The notes beneath the pieces were generated by a model. That model saw nothing but the letters and a program-made list of their open reading frames with translations, was not told the origin of the DNA and did no database searches. Both the position numbers and the translations under genes were made by a program. From Bradyrhizobium barranii subsp. barranii (GTDB lineage: Bacteria > Pseudomonadota > Alphaproteobacteria > Rhizobiales > Xanthobacteraceae), in contig NZ_CP086136.1 of the NCBI RefSeq assembly GCF_017565645.3, positions 10,461,501 through 10,525,500 on the forward strand: a stretch of DNA of 64,000 nt, in the 5' to 3' direction. Position 1 is the stretch's first letter. Every line of letters starts with the position of its first letter. Below are positions 15,613 through 23,751 of the stretch, one piece after another.

Positions 15613-16653
15613 ATGATGCGCACTTTTCGAGGCGGCCTGCTGATCGGGCTCGCCGTTGCCGTACTGGTCGGCGCCCTGGCGGTGATCTATGAGTTCTACG
15701 ATACTCGCACCCTGAAGCGCACCGTTCGCCGCGGCGAGGTGCTGTGCGGCGTCAACAAGGGCCTGCCGGGCTTCTCGATCCCCGATGACAAGGGCAACTG
15801 GACCGGATTCGACGTCGATTTCTGTCGCGCGGTGGCAGCCGCCATCTTCAACGATCCCGGCAAGGCCAAGTTCGTTCCACTCGACGCCAGCGAGCGCTTC
15901 AAGGAATTGCAGAGCCGCAAGGTGGACATCCTCTCGCGCAACTCGACCTGGAGCATGGCGCGCGAGCTCGACTATGACCTCTATTTCCCGGCGGTGGCCT
16001 ATTACGACGGCGCCGGCTTCATGCTGCCGCGTTCACGCAACAAGGAGACGTCGCTGGACCTGACCGGCAGCAAGGTCTGCGTGCAGGCTGGCACGACAAC
16101 GCTGCTCAACGTCGCCGACTACTTCCGTGCCAACAACATGAAGTATGAAGAGGTGAAGTTCGACAAGCTGGATGACGTGGTGAAGGCCTACGACTCCGGC
16201 AAGTGCGACACGCTGAGCGCCGACGTCTCGCAGCTCTACGCGCTGCGGCTCAATCTCTCCAAGCCCGGCGACCATATGATCCTGCCGGACATGATCTCCA
16301 AGGAGCCGCTCGCACCCGTGGTGCGCCAGCGCGACGACGACTGGATGATGATCGTGAAGTGGACGCTCTACGCGATGATCAACGCCGAGGAGCTCGGCGT
16401 GAGCTCGGAGAACATCGACGAGGCGCTGAAGTCGAAGAAGCCGGAAGTGATGCGCCTGGTCGGCACCGAGGGCAATTACGGCGAGCAGCTCGGCCTCACC
16501 AAGGACTGGGTCGTCCGCATCATCCGTAACGTCGGCAATTACGGCGAGATGTACGAGCGCAACATCGGCGAGAAGTCCAAGCTGAAGATCCCGCGCGGCA
16601 TGAACCAGCTATGGAATGCCGGCGGCGTGCAGTACGCGCCGCCGATGCGGTAA
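15613..16653 (+). CDS. Family 3 amino-acid ABC substrate-binding protein (AapJ-like), probably membrane-anchored
   Basis: The protein (346 residues) matches AapJ-type general L-amino acid receptors: LCGVNKGLPGFS, GNWTGFDVDFCRAVAAAIF, VDILSRNSTW and a C-terminal YGEMYERNIG block. Unlike AapJ, its N-terminus is a long hydrophobic helix (about residues 8-27) without a clear cleavage site and followed by basic residues, so it may stay anchored to the inner membrane. No aapQMP permease or ATPase genes are adjacent; the next gene is on the other strand. It may serve a transporter encoded elsewhere or act in sensing. The start is the ATG at 15613, with a second ATG immediately after it. Confidence 0.88.
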   Translation: MMRTFRGGLLIGLAVAVLVGALAVIYEFYDTRTLKRTVRRGEVLCGVNKGLPGFSIPDDKGNWTGFDVDFCRAVAAAIFNDPGKAKFVPLDASERFKELQSRKVDILSRNSTWSMARELDYDLYFPAVAYYDGAGFMLPRSRNKETSLDLTGSKVCVQAGTTTLLNVADYFRANNMKYEEVKFDKLDDVVKAYDSGKCDTLSADVSQLYALRLNLSKPGDHMILPDMISKEPLAPVVRQRDDDWMMIVKWTLYAMINAEELGVSSENIDEALKSKKPEVMRLVGTEGNYGEQLGLTKDWVVRIIRNVGNYGEMYERNIGEKSKLKIPRGMNQLWNAGGVQYAPPMR

Positions 16654-16711
16654 GGGCGGTCTAACCGCCGTCATTGCGAGCTTGGGTCAAAGCTCGCACC
16701 ACGTTCTCAAT

Positions 16712-16795
16712 CGTCATGCCCGGGCTTGTCCCGGGCATCCACGTTTTTGAGGCACCGCAAGAACGTGGATGGCCGGGACTAGCCCGGCCATGACG
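16712..16795. repeat. Palindromic repeat, family A
   Basis: It runs from CGTCATGCCCGGG to CCCGGCCATGACG with inner arms ATCCACGTT/AACGTGGAT. It is one of two different palindromes that fill the 320-base gap between 16653 and the acyl-CoA dehydrogenase gene. Confidence 0.8.
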
Positions 16796-16829
16796 GAGCT
16801 TGGGGCAGGCGCTCTCCACACTCTCAACT

Positions 16830-16930
16830 GTCATCGCCCGGCTTGACCGGGCGATCCAGTATTCCGAGACGTCAATCGTATGCGGACAGGCCGCGGCGTA
16901 CTGGGTCGCCCGGTCAAGCCGGGCGACGAC
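16830..16930. repeat. Palindromic repeat, family D
   Basis: The left arm GTCATCGCCCGGCTTGACCG and a right arm ending GGGCGACGAC are self-complementary hairpins, joined by inner arms ATCCAGTA/TACTGGGT. A chimeric relative lies at 31522. Confidence 0.75.
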
Positions 16931-16937
16931 ACCGCGT

Positions 16938-16962
16938 GTGAGGCGCGCCCCTCGCGCCTCAC
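16938..16962 (-). terminator. Perfect 10-bp hairpin after the acyl-CoA dehydrogenase gene
   Basis: GTGAGGCGCG (16938-16947) pairs fully with CGCGCCTCAC (16953-16962) around five bases. It lies 11 bases past the stop of the minus-strand gene at 16974. No T run follows, so it may be a processing or stabilising hairpin rather than a classical terminator. The same stem occurs at 36487-36511. Confidence 0.5.
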
Positions 16963-16973
16963 ATCCACTCGCC

Positions 16974-18113
16974 TCAATACCCCCGCGCCCTTGCCAGCTG
17001 CTCGGTGTGGTAGTTCGCATCGCCGAACAGCTCCTCGCACACCCTGGCGCGCTTCATGAAGAAGCCGATGTCGAACTGGTCGGTCATGCCCATGCCGCCA
17101 TGCATCTGCACGCCCTCCTGCACCGCGCGCGTGGCGGTGGTGCCGGCGCGGGCTTTTGCCACGGCGACGCTTGATGCGGCCTTGGCGACGTCGGCATCGA
17201 GTGCCTGGAGCGCCTTCATCGTGGCGGCGCGAGTGATCTCGATGTCGACATAGAGCTCGGCGGCACGGTGCTGCAGCGCCTGGAATTCGCCGATCAGCTT
17301 GCCGAACTGCTTTCTGTTCTTGAGGTACTCGACGGTGCGGTTGAAGACTTCTTCGCTCAAGCCCACCATTTCGGCGGCGACCGCGCCGCGGCCGATGTCG
17401 AGCACGCCGTCGAGCAGCGCTGCACCCTGATCGACCTCGCCGAGCACGCTATCGGCGTTGACCTCGACATTGGCAAGCTCGATCCGTGCCGCGTTGTGCG
17501 CATCGACCATGATGGTGCGCTCGATCGCAACGCCCTTGGCCTTGGGATTGACCAGGAACAGCGTCAGCCCTTCACGCTCGCCGGCGGCGCCAGCGGTACG
17601 CGCCGCGACGATGAAGAGGTCCGCGACGTGGCCGTCGACGACCAGCGCCTTGGCGCCGGAGAGCTTGAAGCCGTTGCCGGCGCGCACCGCCTGGAGGCTG
17701 GTCTGAAGCGGGCGATGCTTGGCACCTTCGTCGATCGCGAGCGTCGCGAGCAGCGAGCCGTTGGAAATTTTCGGCAAGAATTCCGACTTCTGCGCGGCAT
17801 TGCCGCCGCGATTCAGGGCCGAGGCCGCGACCACGCTGGTGGCGAGGAAGGGCGACGGCATCAAGGTGCGGCCGATCTCTTCCATCACCACACCGGCTTC
17901 CACGAAGCCGAGACCGCTGCCGCCGAACTCTTCCGGCACCAGGAGGCCGGCAAAGCCCATCTCGGCGAAGGAATGCCACAGCTCCTTGGAGAAGCCGGTC
18001 GGGTCCTTGTTGTCGCGTAGGGATCGCAGGTGCGACACCGGCGCCTTGTCGCTGATCAGCCCGCGCGCGGAGTCGCGGAGCATCGATTGTTCTTCGGTGA
18101 GGACGAGGGCCAT
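16974..18113 (-). CDS. Acyl-CoA dehydrogenase family protein, probable non-catalytic partner
   Basis: This 379-residue protein has the acyl-CoA dehydrogenase fold: an N-terminal helical domain with GFAGLLVPEEFGGSGLGF, a middle beta domain, and a C-terminal helical domain with KQFGKLIGEFQALQH and the MHGGMGMTDQF FAD-binding motif. Its C-terminus reads LFGDANYH, where canonical enzymes have the YEGT or IEGGT segment bearing the catalytic glutamate. The gene 186 bases upstream (18300-19499) encodes a second member that does have IEGGT. Such pairs form alpha2beta2 enzymes in steroid and related acyl-CoA degradation, with one active subunit. The substrate is unknown. The ATG at 18113 starts the family's usual N-terminus. 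Confidence 0.9.
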   Translation of the reverse strand: MALVLTEEQSMLRDSARGLISDKAPVSHLRSLRDNKDPTGFSKELWHSFAEMGFAGLLVPEEFGGSGLGFVEAGVVMEEIGRTLMPSPFLATSVVAASALNRGGNAAQKSEFLPKISNGSLLATLAIDEGAKHRPLQTSLQAVRAGNGFKLSGAKALVVDGHVADLFIVAARTAGAAGEREGLTLFLVNPKAKGVAIERTIMVDAHNAARIELANVEVNADSVLGEVDQGAALLDGVLDIGRGAVAAEMVGLSEEVFNRTVEYLKNRKQFGKLIGEFQALQHRAAELYVDIEITRAATMKALQALDADVAKAASSVAVAKARAGTTATRAVQEGVQMHGGMGMTDQFDIGFFMKRARVCEELFGDANYHTEQLARARGY

Positions 18114-18148
18114 GTGCGTGTTTCCGATTCGAAAATCTACTTTTTGTT

Positions 18149-18279
18149 CGTCATTCCGGGATGGCCCGTAGGGCCAGGCCCGGAATCCATAACCACGATC
18201 GGGAGTATGGATTCCGGGCTCGCGCTTCCGCCTTCGCTCTTCGAGCTTCGGCGGACAAGTCGCGCGCCCCGGAATGACG
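18149..18279. repeat. Palindromic repeat, family E
   Basis: CGTCATTCCGGG pairs with the CCGGAATGACG end, with inner arms GGAATCCATA/TATGGATTCC. It lies between the two acyl-CoA dehydrogenase genes and could separate their expression or mark the mRNA. Confidence 0.75.
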
Positions 18280-18299
18280 GGCGGGTGGTGAGAGCGTGC

Positions 18300-19499
18300 T
18301 CACGCCCCCGGCAAATCCAGGATGCGCTTGGCGACGATGCCGAGCATCACCTCCGTCGTGCCGCCCTCGATCGAATTGGCCTTGGTGCGCAGCCAGGCGC
18401 GCGGGCGGGCACCCTGCCTGGAGCGCTCGCTCTCCCATTCCAGCGCGTTGACGCCACCGGCCGACATCAGGATCTCGTGGCGGCGCTTGTTGAGCTCGGT
18501 GCCGTAGTACTTCATCGCGGACGAGAACGCCGGATGCGCCTGGCCGGCCTTGGCGAGATCGACCGCGCGTTCGGCGCAAGCGGCGAGCGCGGCCTCGTCG
18601 ACGTCGAAGCTCGCGATCCGGCCGCGCAGCATGGAATCGTCGAGCTTGCCTTGTGCATCGGTGCCGACGGAATCCGCCGCGATCTGGCCGAGCGGCCGGC
18701 CGACGCCGCGCTCGCCCATGCCTGATATCATCGCGCGCTCATGCTGGAGCAGATATTTTGCGACGTCCCAACCGCGGTTGACGGTGCCGACCACGTGCGA
18801 CTTCGGCACGCGGACACCGTCGAAGAAGGTTTCGCAGAACGGCGAATAGCCGGAGATCAGTAGGATCGGCTTGGTCGTCACGCCCTTCGAGGCCATGTCG
18901 AACAGGATGAAGCTGATGCCGTCGTGCTTCTTCGCCGTGGGATCGGTGCGGACGAGGCAGAAGATCCAGTCGGCATAGTCGGCGTAAGACGTCCAGATCT
19001 TAGAGCCCGTGATGACGAAATCGTCGCCGTCGCTCTCGGCGCGGGTCTGGAGCGAGGCGAGATCGGAGCCGGCGTTCGGCTCGGAATAGCCCTGGCACCA
19101 GCGGATCAGGCCCGCCGCGATGTCAGGCAGGTGCTCCTTCTTCTGCGCCTCGTTGCCGTATTTGAGCAGCGCCGGCCCCAGCATCCAGATGCCGAAGCTC
19201 GACAGCGGCGGACGCGCGCCCATCCTGGCCATCTCGGCGCGCAGCACCTTGTGCTCGGCAGCGCTGAGGCCACCGCCGCCATATTCCCTAGGCCAGTCCG
19301 GCACGGTCCAGCCCTTGTCGCGCATGCGCTCGAACCAGATGCGCTGCGGCTCGGACGCGAATTTCGTATTGCGTCCGCCCCAGAACACGTCGGTATCAGA
19401 GGTCACCGGCTTGCGCATCTCCGGCGGGCAGTTGGCTTCCAGCCAGGCGCGCGTTTGCTCGCGGAATTTCTCAAGATCGGCGGGTTCAGATTCACTCAT
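18300..19499 (-). CDS. Acyl-CoA dehydrogenase (catalytic-type partner)
   Basis: This 399-residue flavoprotein is of the larger acyl-CoA dehydrogenase subtype. It has WCQGYSEPNAGSDLAS in the FAD-binding middle domain, ITGSKIWTSYADYADW, and the C-terminal SIEGGTTEVM motif that carries the expected catalytic glutamate. I start it at the ATG at 19499 (GGAAA six to seven bases before it); ATG and TTG codons slightly upstream have no ribosome-binding site. It introduces a 2,3-double bond into an acyl-CoA and passes electrons to ETF. With 16974-18113 it likely forms one heteromeric enzyme. The divergent gene 19636 encodes an AhpD-like protein, so about 135 bases between them hold both promoters. Confidence 0.92.
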   Translation of the reverse strand: MSESEPADLEKFREQTRAWLEANCPPEMRKPVTSDTDVFWGGRNTKFASEPQRIWFERMRDKGWTVPDWPREYGGGGLSAAEHKVLRAEMARMGARPPLSSFGIWMLGPALLKYGNEAQKKEHLPDIAAGLIRWCQGYSEPNAGSDLASLQTRAESDGDDFVITGSKIWTSYADYADWIFCLVRTDPTAKKHDGISFILFDMASKGVTTKPILLISGYSPFCETFFDGVRVPKSHVVGTVNRGWDVAKYLLQHERAMISGMGERGVGRPLGQIAADSVGTDAQGKLDDSMLRGRIASFDVDEAALAACAERAVDLAKAGQAHPAFSSAMKYYGTELNKRRHEILMSAGGVNALEWESERSRQGARPRAWLRTKANSIEGGTTEVMLGIVAKRILDLPGA

Positions 19500-19635
19500 G
19501 GTCGTTTCCATCAATCAAAAAGACTTGTTGGGCGCGACTCTGAGCCATCGCACCGTGGAATTCAACCACTTCCGCGGCGCTGCATTCGGCTATAGTCGCC
19601 GCCACGGCGAGCTTGAAAACAAAGAGGAAATAACA

Positions 19636-20181
19636 ATGCGCCTGAAACTACTTTCGCCTGGCGAAATGAACGAGAGCCAGCGGCAGACCTATGACGAGTC
19701 GATTGCCGGCAAGCGCGGCAAGCCGCCGGCGCCGATGATGGCCTGGCTCAACAGCCCCGACATGGCCCGTCACGCCACGCGGCTCGGCGAAGTGCTGCGC
19801 TACGACACGATATTCCCCGCCAAGCTTTCGGAGATCGCGATCCTGGTGACGGCGCGGCACTGGACTGCGCATTACGAATGGTATGCGCATAAGCGCCTGG
19901 CGCTCCAGGGCGGCATGGATCCTGAGATCATCGACGCGATCCGCGATCGCCGCACGCCTGTCTTCGACGATCCCAAGGGCAAGATGATCTACGACGTCGC
20001 GAAGTCGCTGCATGAAGGCCATGGCGTCGAGAAGGGCCTCTACGATGCAGCGGTGAAAGTCCTCAGCGAGCGCGGCGTGGTCGAGGTGATCGGGCTGTGC
20101 GGCTATTACACTATGGTGTCGATGACGCTGAACACGTTCGAGTTCGAGCTGCCGGAGGGCGAGGTGCCGGAGCTCTCATAG
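19636..20181 (+). CDS. Carboxymuconolactone decarboxylase/AhpD-like family protein
   Basis: This 181-residue all-helical protein belongs to the CMD/AhpD-like superfamily, as shown by LSEIAILVTARHWTAHYEWYAHKRLALQGG and the later VEVIGLCGYYTMVSMTLNTFE helix. The redox CxxC motif of true AhpD is absent: the corresponding helix reads TARHWTAHYEW. This argues against peroxidase activity and points to a lyase-like or unknown role. GAGGA precedes the ATG at 19636; a longer open frame upstream overlaps the divergent dehydrogenase gene and is not used. Its position beside acyl-CoA dehydrogenases suggests a catabolic role. Confidence 0.85.
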   Translation: MRLKLLSPGEMNESQRQTYDESIAGKRGKPPAPMMAWLNSPDMARHATRLGEVLRYDTIFPAKLSEIAILVTARHWTAHYEWYAHKRLALQGGMDPEIIDAIRDRRTPVFDDPKGKMIYDVAKSLHEGHGVEKGLYDAAVKVLSERGVVEVIGLCGYYTMVSMTLNTFEFELPEGEVPELS

Positions 20182-20271
20182 TTTCGTATCCGGAAACGAT
20201 GGGTTTCGGGATAGGCAGGTAGCACTGTCCCGATGCCCGCCTTATCTGGAGTTGGTCAACGGAGCAGCACC

Positions 20272-20766
20272 ATGTCGCAAAGCCCAGCCGTCCATGCCGG
20301 CACAAGGATCGGCCACGTTCATCTCAAGGTCGCCGATCTCGATCGTGCGCTCGGCTTTTACTGTGGCGTGCTCGGCTTCGAGCTGATGCAGCGCATGGGC
20401 TCGGGCGCGGCGTTCATCTCGGCCGGCGGCTATCATCACCACATCGGGCTCAACACCTGGGAGAGCAAGGGCGGCTCGCCGCCGCCACCGGGCACGACGG
20501 GCCTCTTCCACACCGCAATCCTCTATCCGACGCGGCCGGCGCTGGCGGATGCGCTGCATCGCGTGCTCACGGCCGGCATTGCGCTCGACGGCGCCAGCGA
20601 TCACGGTGTCAGCGAAGCGCTGTATCTGCGCGATCCCGACGAGAACGGCGTGGAGCTGTATTGGGACAAGCCGAAAGAGCAATGGCCGCTCGGGCCGGAT
20701 GGCAAGCTTGCGATGTTCACGAAGCGGCTGGATGTCGAGGCGTTGCTGAAGCAGCGCGAAGCTTAA
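20272..20766 (+). CDS. VOC family protein (glyoxalase/ring-cleavage dioxygenase-like)
   Basis: This 164-residue protein has the two-module vicinal oxygen chelate fold. Metal ligands are visible: a histidine in IGHVHLKV at the start, a histidine in GLFHTAILYP in the middle and a glutamate in GVELYWDKP near the C-terminus, the HHE set used for iron or other divalent metals. It resembles CatE-like proteins annotated as catechol-2,3-dioxygenases, but the substrate is not certain. I use the ATG at 20272 because GGAG lies eight bases upstream; an in-frame ATG at 20233 has no such site. A palindromic repeat follows its stop. Confidence 0.85.
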   Translation: MSQSPAVHAGTRIGHVHLKVADLDRALGFYCGVLGFELMQRMGSGAAFISAGGYHHHIGLNTWESKGGSPPPPGTTGLFHTAILYPTRPALADALHRVLTAGIALDGASDHGVSEALYLRDPDENGVELYWDKPKEQWPLGPDGKLAMFTKRLDVEALLKQREA

Positions 20767-20781
20767 ATACCGCTCTCTCCT

Positions 20782-20867
20782 CGTCATTGCGAGGAGCGAA
20801 GCGACGAAGCAATCCAGACTGTCTCCGCGGAAAGATTCTGGATTGCTTCGCTGCGCTCGCAATGACG
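20782..20867. repeat. Palindromic repeat, family B
   Basis: CGTCATTGCGAGGAGCGAAG and CGCTCGCAATGACG form the outer arms, with AAGCAATCCAGA pairing with TCTGGATTGCTT. It sits between convergent genes. Other copies are at 58691 and 62383. Confidence 0.8.
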
Positions 20868-20893
20868 GAGTGTGTGGAGGCGCCGTCGCGGCT

Positions 20894-22129
20894 CTAGGCG
20901 ACCTTTGACCGCGGCTTCCCCCGCACCATGATCAGCGCCGCAGCCGCCACCTCCAGCGCGATACACAGATAGAACGGCAGCGTATAGCCGCCAGAGAGAT
21001 CTCGCAGGAAGCCGACGACGCCCGGGCCGAACGCATAGGTCACCTGGTTGATCGCCGTATTCAGGCTGATCAGCACGCCGAACGAGGCGGAGTCGAATTC
21101 CTGCTGCACGATCAGCGACGGCAGCGTGATGAGATTGCCGACCGAGAAGCCGAACACCGCGCAAGCCGCGATCAGCGCATAGTCGTTGTGCAAATTGATG
21201 ACGACGCAAAGCGCCGCGGCCTGGCTGAGGAACGACAGTGCCGCGGCCAGCCGCTGGTTGAGGCGGTCGATCACCATCGAGAACAGCACCCGGCCGATCA
21301 CCGCCATCGCGGTCAGCACCGCGACCGCCACCGCCGCGCGCTCGCGGCCGATCACGGGATCGAGGAACGAGATCAGGTGCACGATGAAGCCGACCTGCGC
21401 GAACAGCACCAGCGCGAACGCAATCGTCACCGTGAGGAAGCCGACATCGCGCAGCGCCCATGCGCGGATCTCCGTCGACGATTGCGGCCTGGCCTTCGCC
21501 GTCGCGTGCCAGCCGTGAAGATCGGGCGGCCGACCGACGAGAAGGAGGATCACCGGCAGCAGCAACACCAGCATGGCGCCGGCGGCGGCGTACATCGCGC
21601 TGGCAAAGCCGACATGGCCGATCAGGGTCACCAGCAGCGGCACGCCGACGATGCCGCCGAAGCTGGCGCCGTTGAGCGCAAGGCTGATCGCCATGCCGCG
21701 CTTCTGGTCGAACCACAGGCTGATCGTGTTGGTGATCATGGCGAGACTGGTGCCGGCCCAGCCGAAGGCGAGCACGGCGTCGGCGAGATAGAGCTGCCAG
21801 GGCTCGCGCACCGCGCCGATCGCGACCGCGGCCGCCGCCATCGCCAGCGTGCCGGCGATCAGGCAGAGCCGCGGGCCATATTTTCTGACGGCCTCGCCAA
21901 CGAAGACGACGAGCAGCGCACCGAACAGATAGAAGAACGTCGTGCCCGAGGAGATCAGCGAGGCCGGCCAGCCCCGCGCGCGCTGGAGCTCGGCGACATA
22001 GACGCTCTGGCCGTAAAAGCCGAGCCCCCAGCCGAAGGTCGCGAGCAGGAAGCAGACCGCGACGATGCGCCAGCCTTCGTAGCGGAGCGCGGATTCGTCG
22101 ATTCGGGGCTGTTGAGGATTGTCGAGCAT
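20894..22129 (-). CDS. MFS transporter (monocarboxylate/oxalate-formate type)
   Basis: This 411-residue protein has twelve predicted membrane helices and a major facilitator layout: GWGLGFYGQSVYVAELQ in TM1, GPRLCLIAGTL after the first cytoplasmic loop, a central hydrophilic loop near residue 205 and a second half starting at about residue 220. The first-half SGTTFFYLFGALL stretch is like that of monocarboxylate and oxalate/formate carriers. The start ATG at 22129 gives an unusually polar but short N-terminal tail. It is followed on the same strand by nothing within its own unit; a second MFS gene lies upstream (22307-23560) across a repeat. The substrate is unknown. Confidence 0.88.
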   Translation of the reverse strand: MLDNPQQPRIDESALRYEGWRIVAVCFLLATFGWGLGFYGQSVYVAELQRARGWPASLISSGTTFFYLFGALLVVFVGEAVRKYGPRLCLIAGTLAMAAAAVAIGAVREPWQLYLADAVLAFGWAGTSLAMITNTISLWFDQKRGMAISLALNGASFGGIVGVPLLVTLIGHVGFASAMYAAAGAMLVLLLPVILLLVGRPPDLHGWHATAKARPQSSTEIRAWALRDVGFLTVTIAFALVLFAQVGFIVHLISFLDPVIGRERAAVAVAVLTAMAVIGRVLFSMVIDRLNQRLAAALSFLSQAAALCVVINLHNDYALIAACAVFGFSVGNLITLPSLIVQQEFDSASFGVLISLNTAINQVTYAFGPGVVGFLRDLSGGYTLPFYLCIALEVAAAALIMVRGKPRSKVA

Positions 22130-22142
22130 TTGCCGCCTACTC

Positions 22143-22228
22143 CGTCATGCCCGGGCTTGTCCCGGGCATCCACGTTCTTTCTTCGACGTCCCGAGACGTG
22201 GATGGCCGGGACAAGCCCGGCCATGACG
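22143..22228. repeat. Palindromic repeat, family A
   Basis: A nearly perfect copy: CGTCATGCCCGGG on the left and CCCGGCCATGACG on the right, with inner ATCCACGT/ACGTGGAT arms. It lies between two minus-strand MFS genes. Confidence 0.8.
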
Positions 22229-22306
22229 CAGCATCTATTATCTCACCTCAGAAAATCACTTCGACCTGGATCGAACTATCAACGCTGCTGACAGCCTCCT
22301 GCCAAC

Positions 22307-23560
22307 TCAGATCGCATCCGGGAATTCGCCCATCGCTGCGTCCAGCCGCGCCTTGCGGCGGCGGGCCCAGGACGCCAGCGAGAGCACGGCGAGGCCGAGC
22401 ACCACCGGCGGGAATACCACCATGTTCACCGCCGACCAGCCGTAATTCGCCAGCAGCTGGCCGGAGGAGAACGAGCCGATCGCCATCATGCCGAACACCA
22501 GGAAATCGTTGAAGGCCTGCACCTTGTTGCGCTCCTGCGGACGGTGCGTCTCGAGCACCAGCGCGGAGGCGCCGATGAAGGAGAAATTCCAGCCGACACC
22601 AAGCACGATCAGCGTGGCCCAGAAATGCATCGCGGTGAGGCCGGAGAGGCCGATGCCGGCGGCCACGGCCTCCAGCAGCAGGCCGGCGGCGACGATCTTG
22701 GGCGCACCGAAACGCGCAATCAGCGCGCCCGTGAAGAAGCTCGGGCCGTACATGGCGACGATGTGCCATTGAATGCCGAAATTGGAATCGCTGACACTGA
22801 GGCCGCACATCTTCATGGCGAGCGGCGCCGAGGTCATCACCAGGTTCATCATGGGATAGGAGATGACGCCGCACAAAGCGGCCGCGATGAAGCGCGGCTG
22901 GGTCACGATGTCGAGCAGCGGCCGGCCCCCGTGCAGATCTGCCGGTGCCGGCTTCGGCATGTCGACGCCGGCGACGATGCCCATCGCGATCAGCGCGACG
23001 GCGGCCTGCACCAGGAAGCTGAAGGCGAACAGATAGGGCGACCAGACGTCCATGGTCCATTGCACGAGTTGCGGACCGAGCACGCCGGCGAACACGCCGC
23101 CGGCCATCACCCAGGACACAGCTTTCGGCCGGTAGGCCGCGCTCGCGCCGTCGGCGGCGGCGAAGCGATAGGATTGCGCCACCGCGCCGTAGAGCCCGCC
23201 GAGGAAGGTCGCGACGCAGAACAGCGCGAACGACGCATGCAGAATCGCAAACGAGCCGCACAGGCCGGTGAGCGCGCCCAGACCCGTGCCGACGATGAAG
23301 GCCGCGCGGCGGCCGAAGCGGCGCGAGATCGCGCCGGTCGGCAGCGTGCCGGCGGCGAGCCCCAGCACATACATCGAGATCGGCACGGTCGCGAACGACA
23401 TGTCGGGCGCGAGCGTCGCGCCGACGATCGAGCCGGTGGCGAAGATCACCGCCGAGTTGGCGCCGGTCAGCGCTTGCGCCGCGGCAAGGCGCACAACATT
23501 GGCACGCACGCGGGCGTCGGCAGCGATTTCGTGGGCTGTAGTCACGTCTAACATCGGCAT
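22307..23560 (-). CDS. MFS transporter
   Basis: This 417-residue protein has about twelve membrane helices and major facilitator signatures: ISRRFGRRAAFIVGTGLGAL after TM2, VAQSYRFAAADG in the cytoplasmic loop between TM4 and TM5, and a YGPSFFTGALIARFGAPK repeat of the loop motif in the second half. I start it at the ATG at 23560; a second ATG two codons later has an equally plausible site, while the frame extending to 23668 has no support and overlaps the promoter zone of the divergent peptidase gene. It is related in type, though not close in sequence, to the MFS gene downstream. The substrate is unknown. Confidence 0.87.
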   Translation of the reverse strand: MPMLDVTTAHEIAADARVRANVVRLAAAQALTGANSAVIFATGSIVGATLAPDMSFATVPISMYVLGLAAGTLPTGAISRRFGRRAAFIVGTGLGALTGLCGSFAILHASFALFCVATFLGGLYGAVAQSYRFAAADGASAAYRPKAVSWVMAGGVFAGVLGPQLVQWTMDVWSPYLFAFSFLVQAAVALIAMGIVAGVDMPKPAPADLHGGRPLLDIVTQPRFIAAALCGVISYPMMNLVMTSAPLAMKMCGLSVSDSNFGIQWHIVAMYGPSFFTGALIARFGAPKIVAAGLLLEAVAAGIGLSGLTAMHFWATLIVLGVGWNFSFIGASALVLETHRPQERNKVQAFNDFLVFGMMAIGSFSSGQLLANYGWSAVNMVVFPPVVLGLAVLSLASWARRRKARLDAAMGEFPDAI

Positions 23561-23751
23561 TTCCGCCCCAAGGGGCTCACAAGAGCCTTGTTGATTCCCG
23601 GCACTATGGAGGGGCGTGGGAGGGCGGGCAACCGGCGCAAACGGGCGCAGGCCATGCCCCTGACGCAATCGGGCGGATGATACCGGCCCGCGCTATTGAC
23701 GGCTTGCGCTCGATCAAATCCTATCCGCCGCGACCTCTGGGAGTATCGTTC

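Noticed and set aside
19120..19635. An N-terminal extension of the AhpD-like protein by about 170 residues
   Set aside because: It overlaps the divergent acyl-CoA dehydrogenase gene, and a GAGGA-supported ATG at 19636 gives the family's normal N-terminus.
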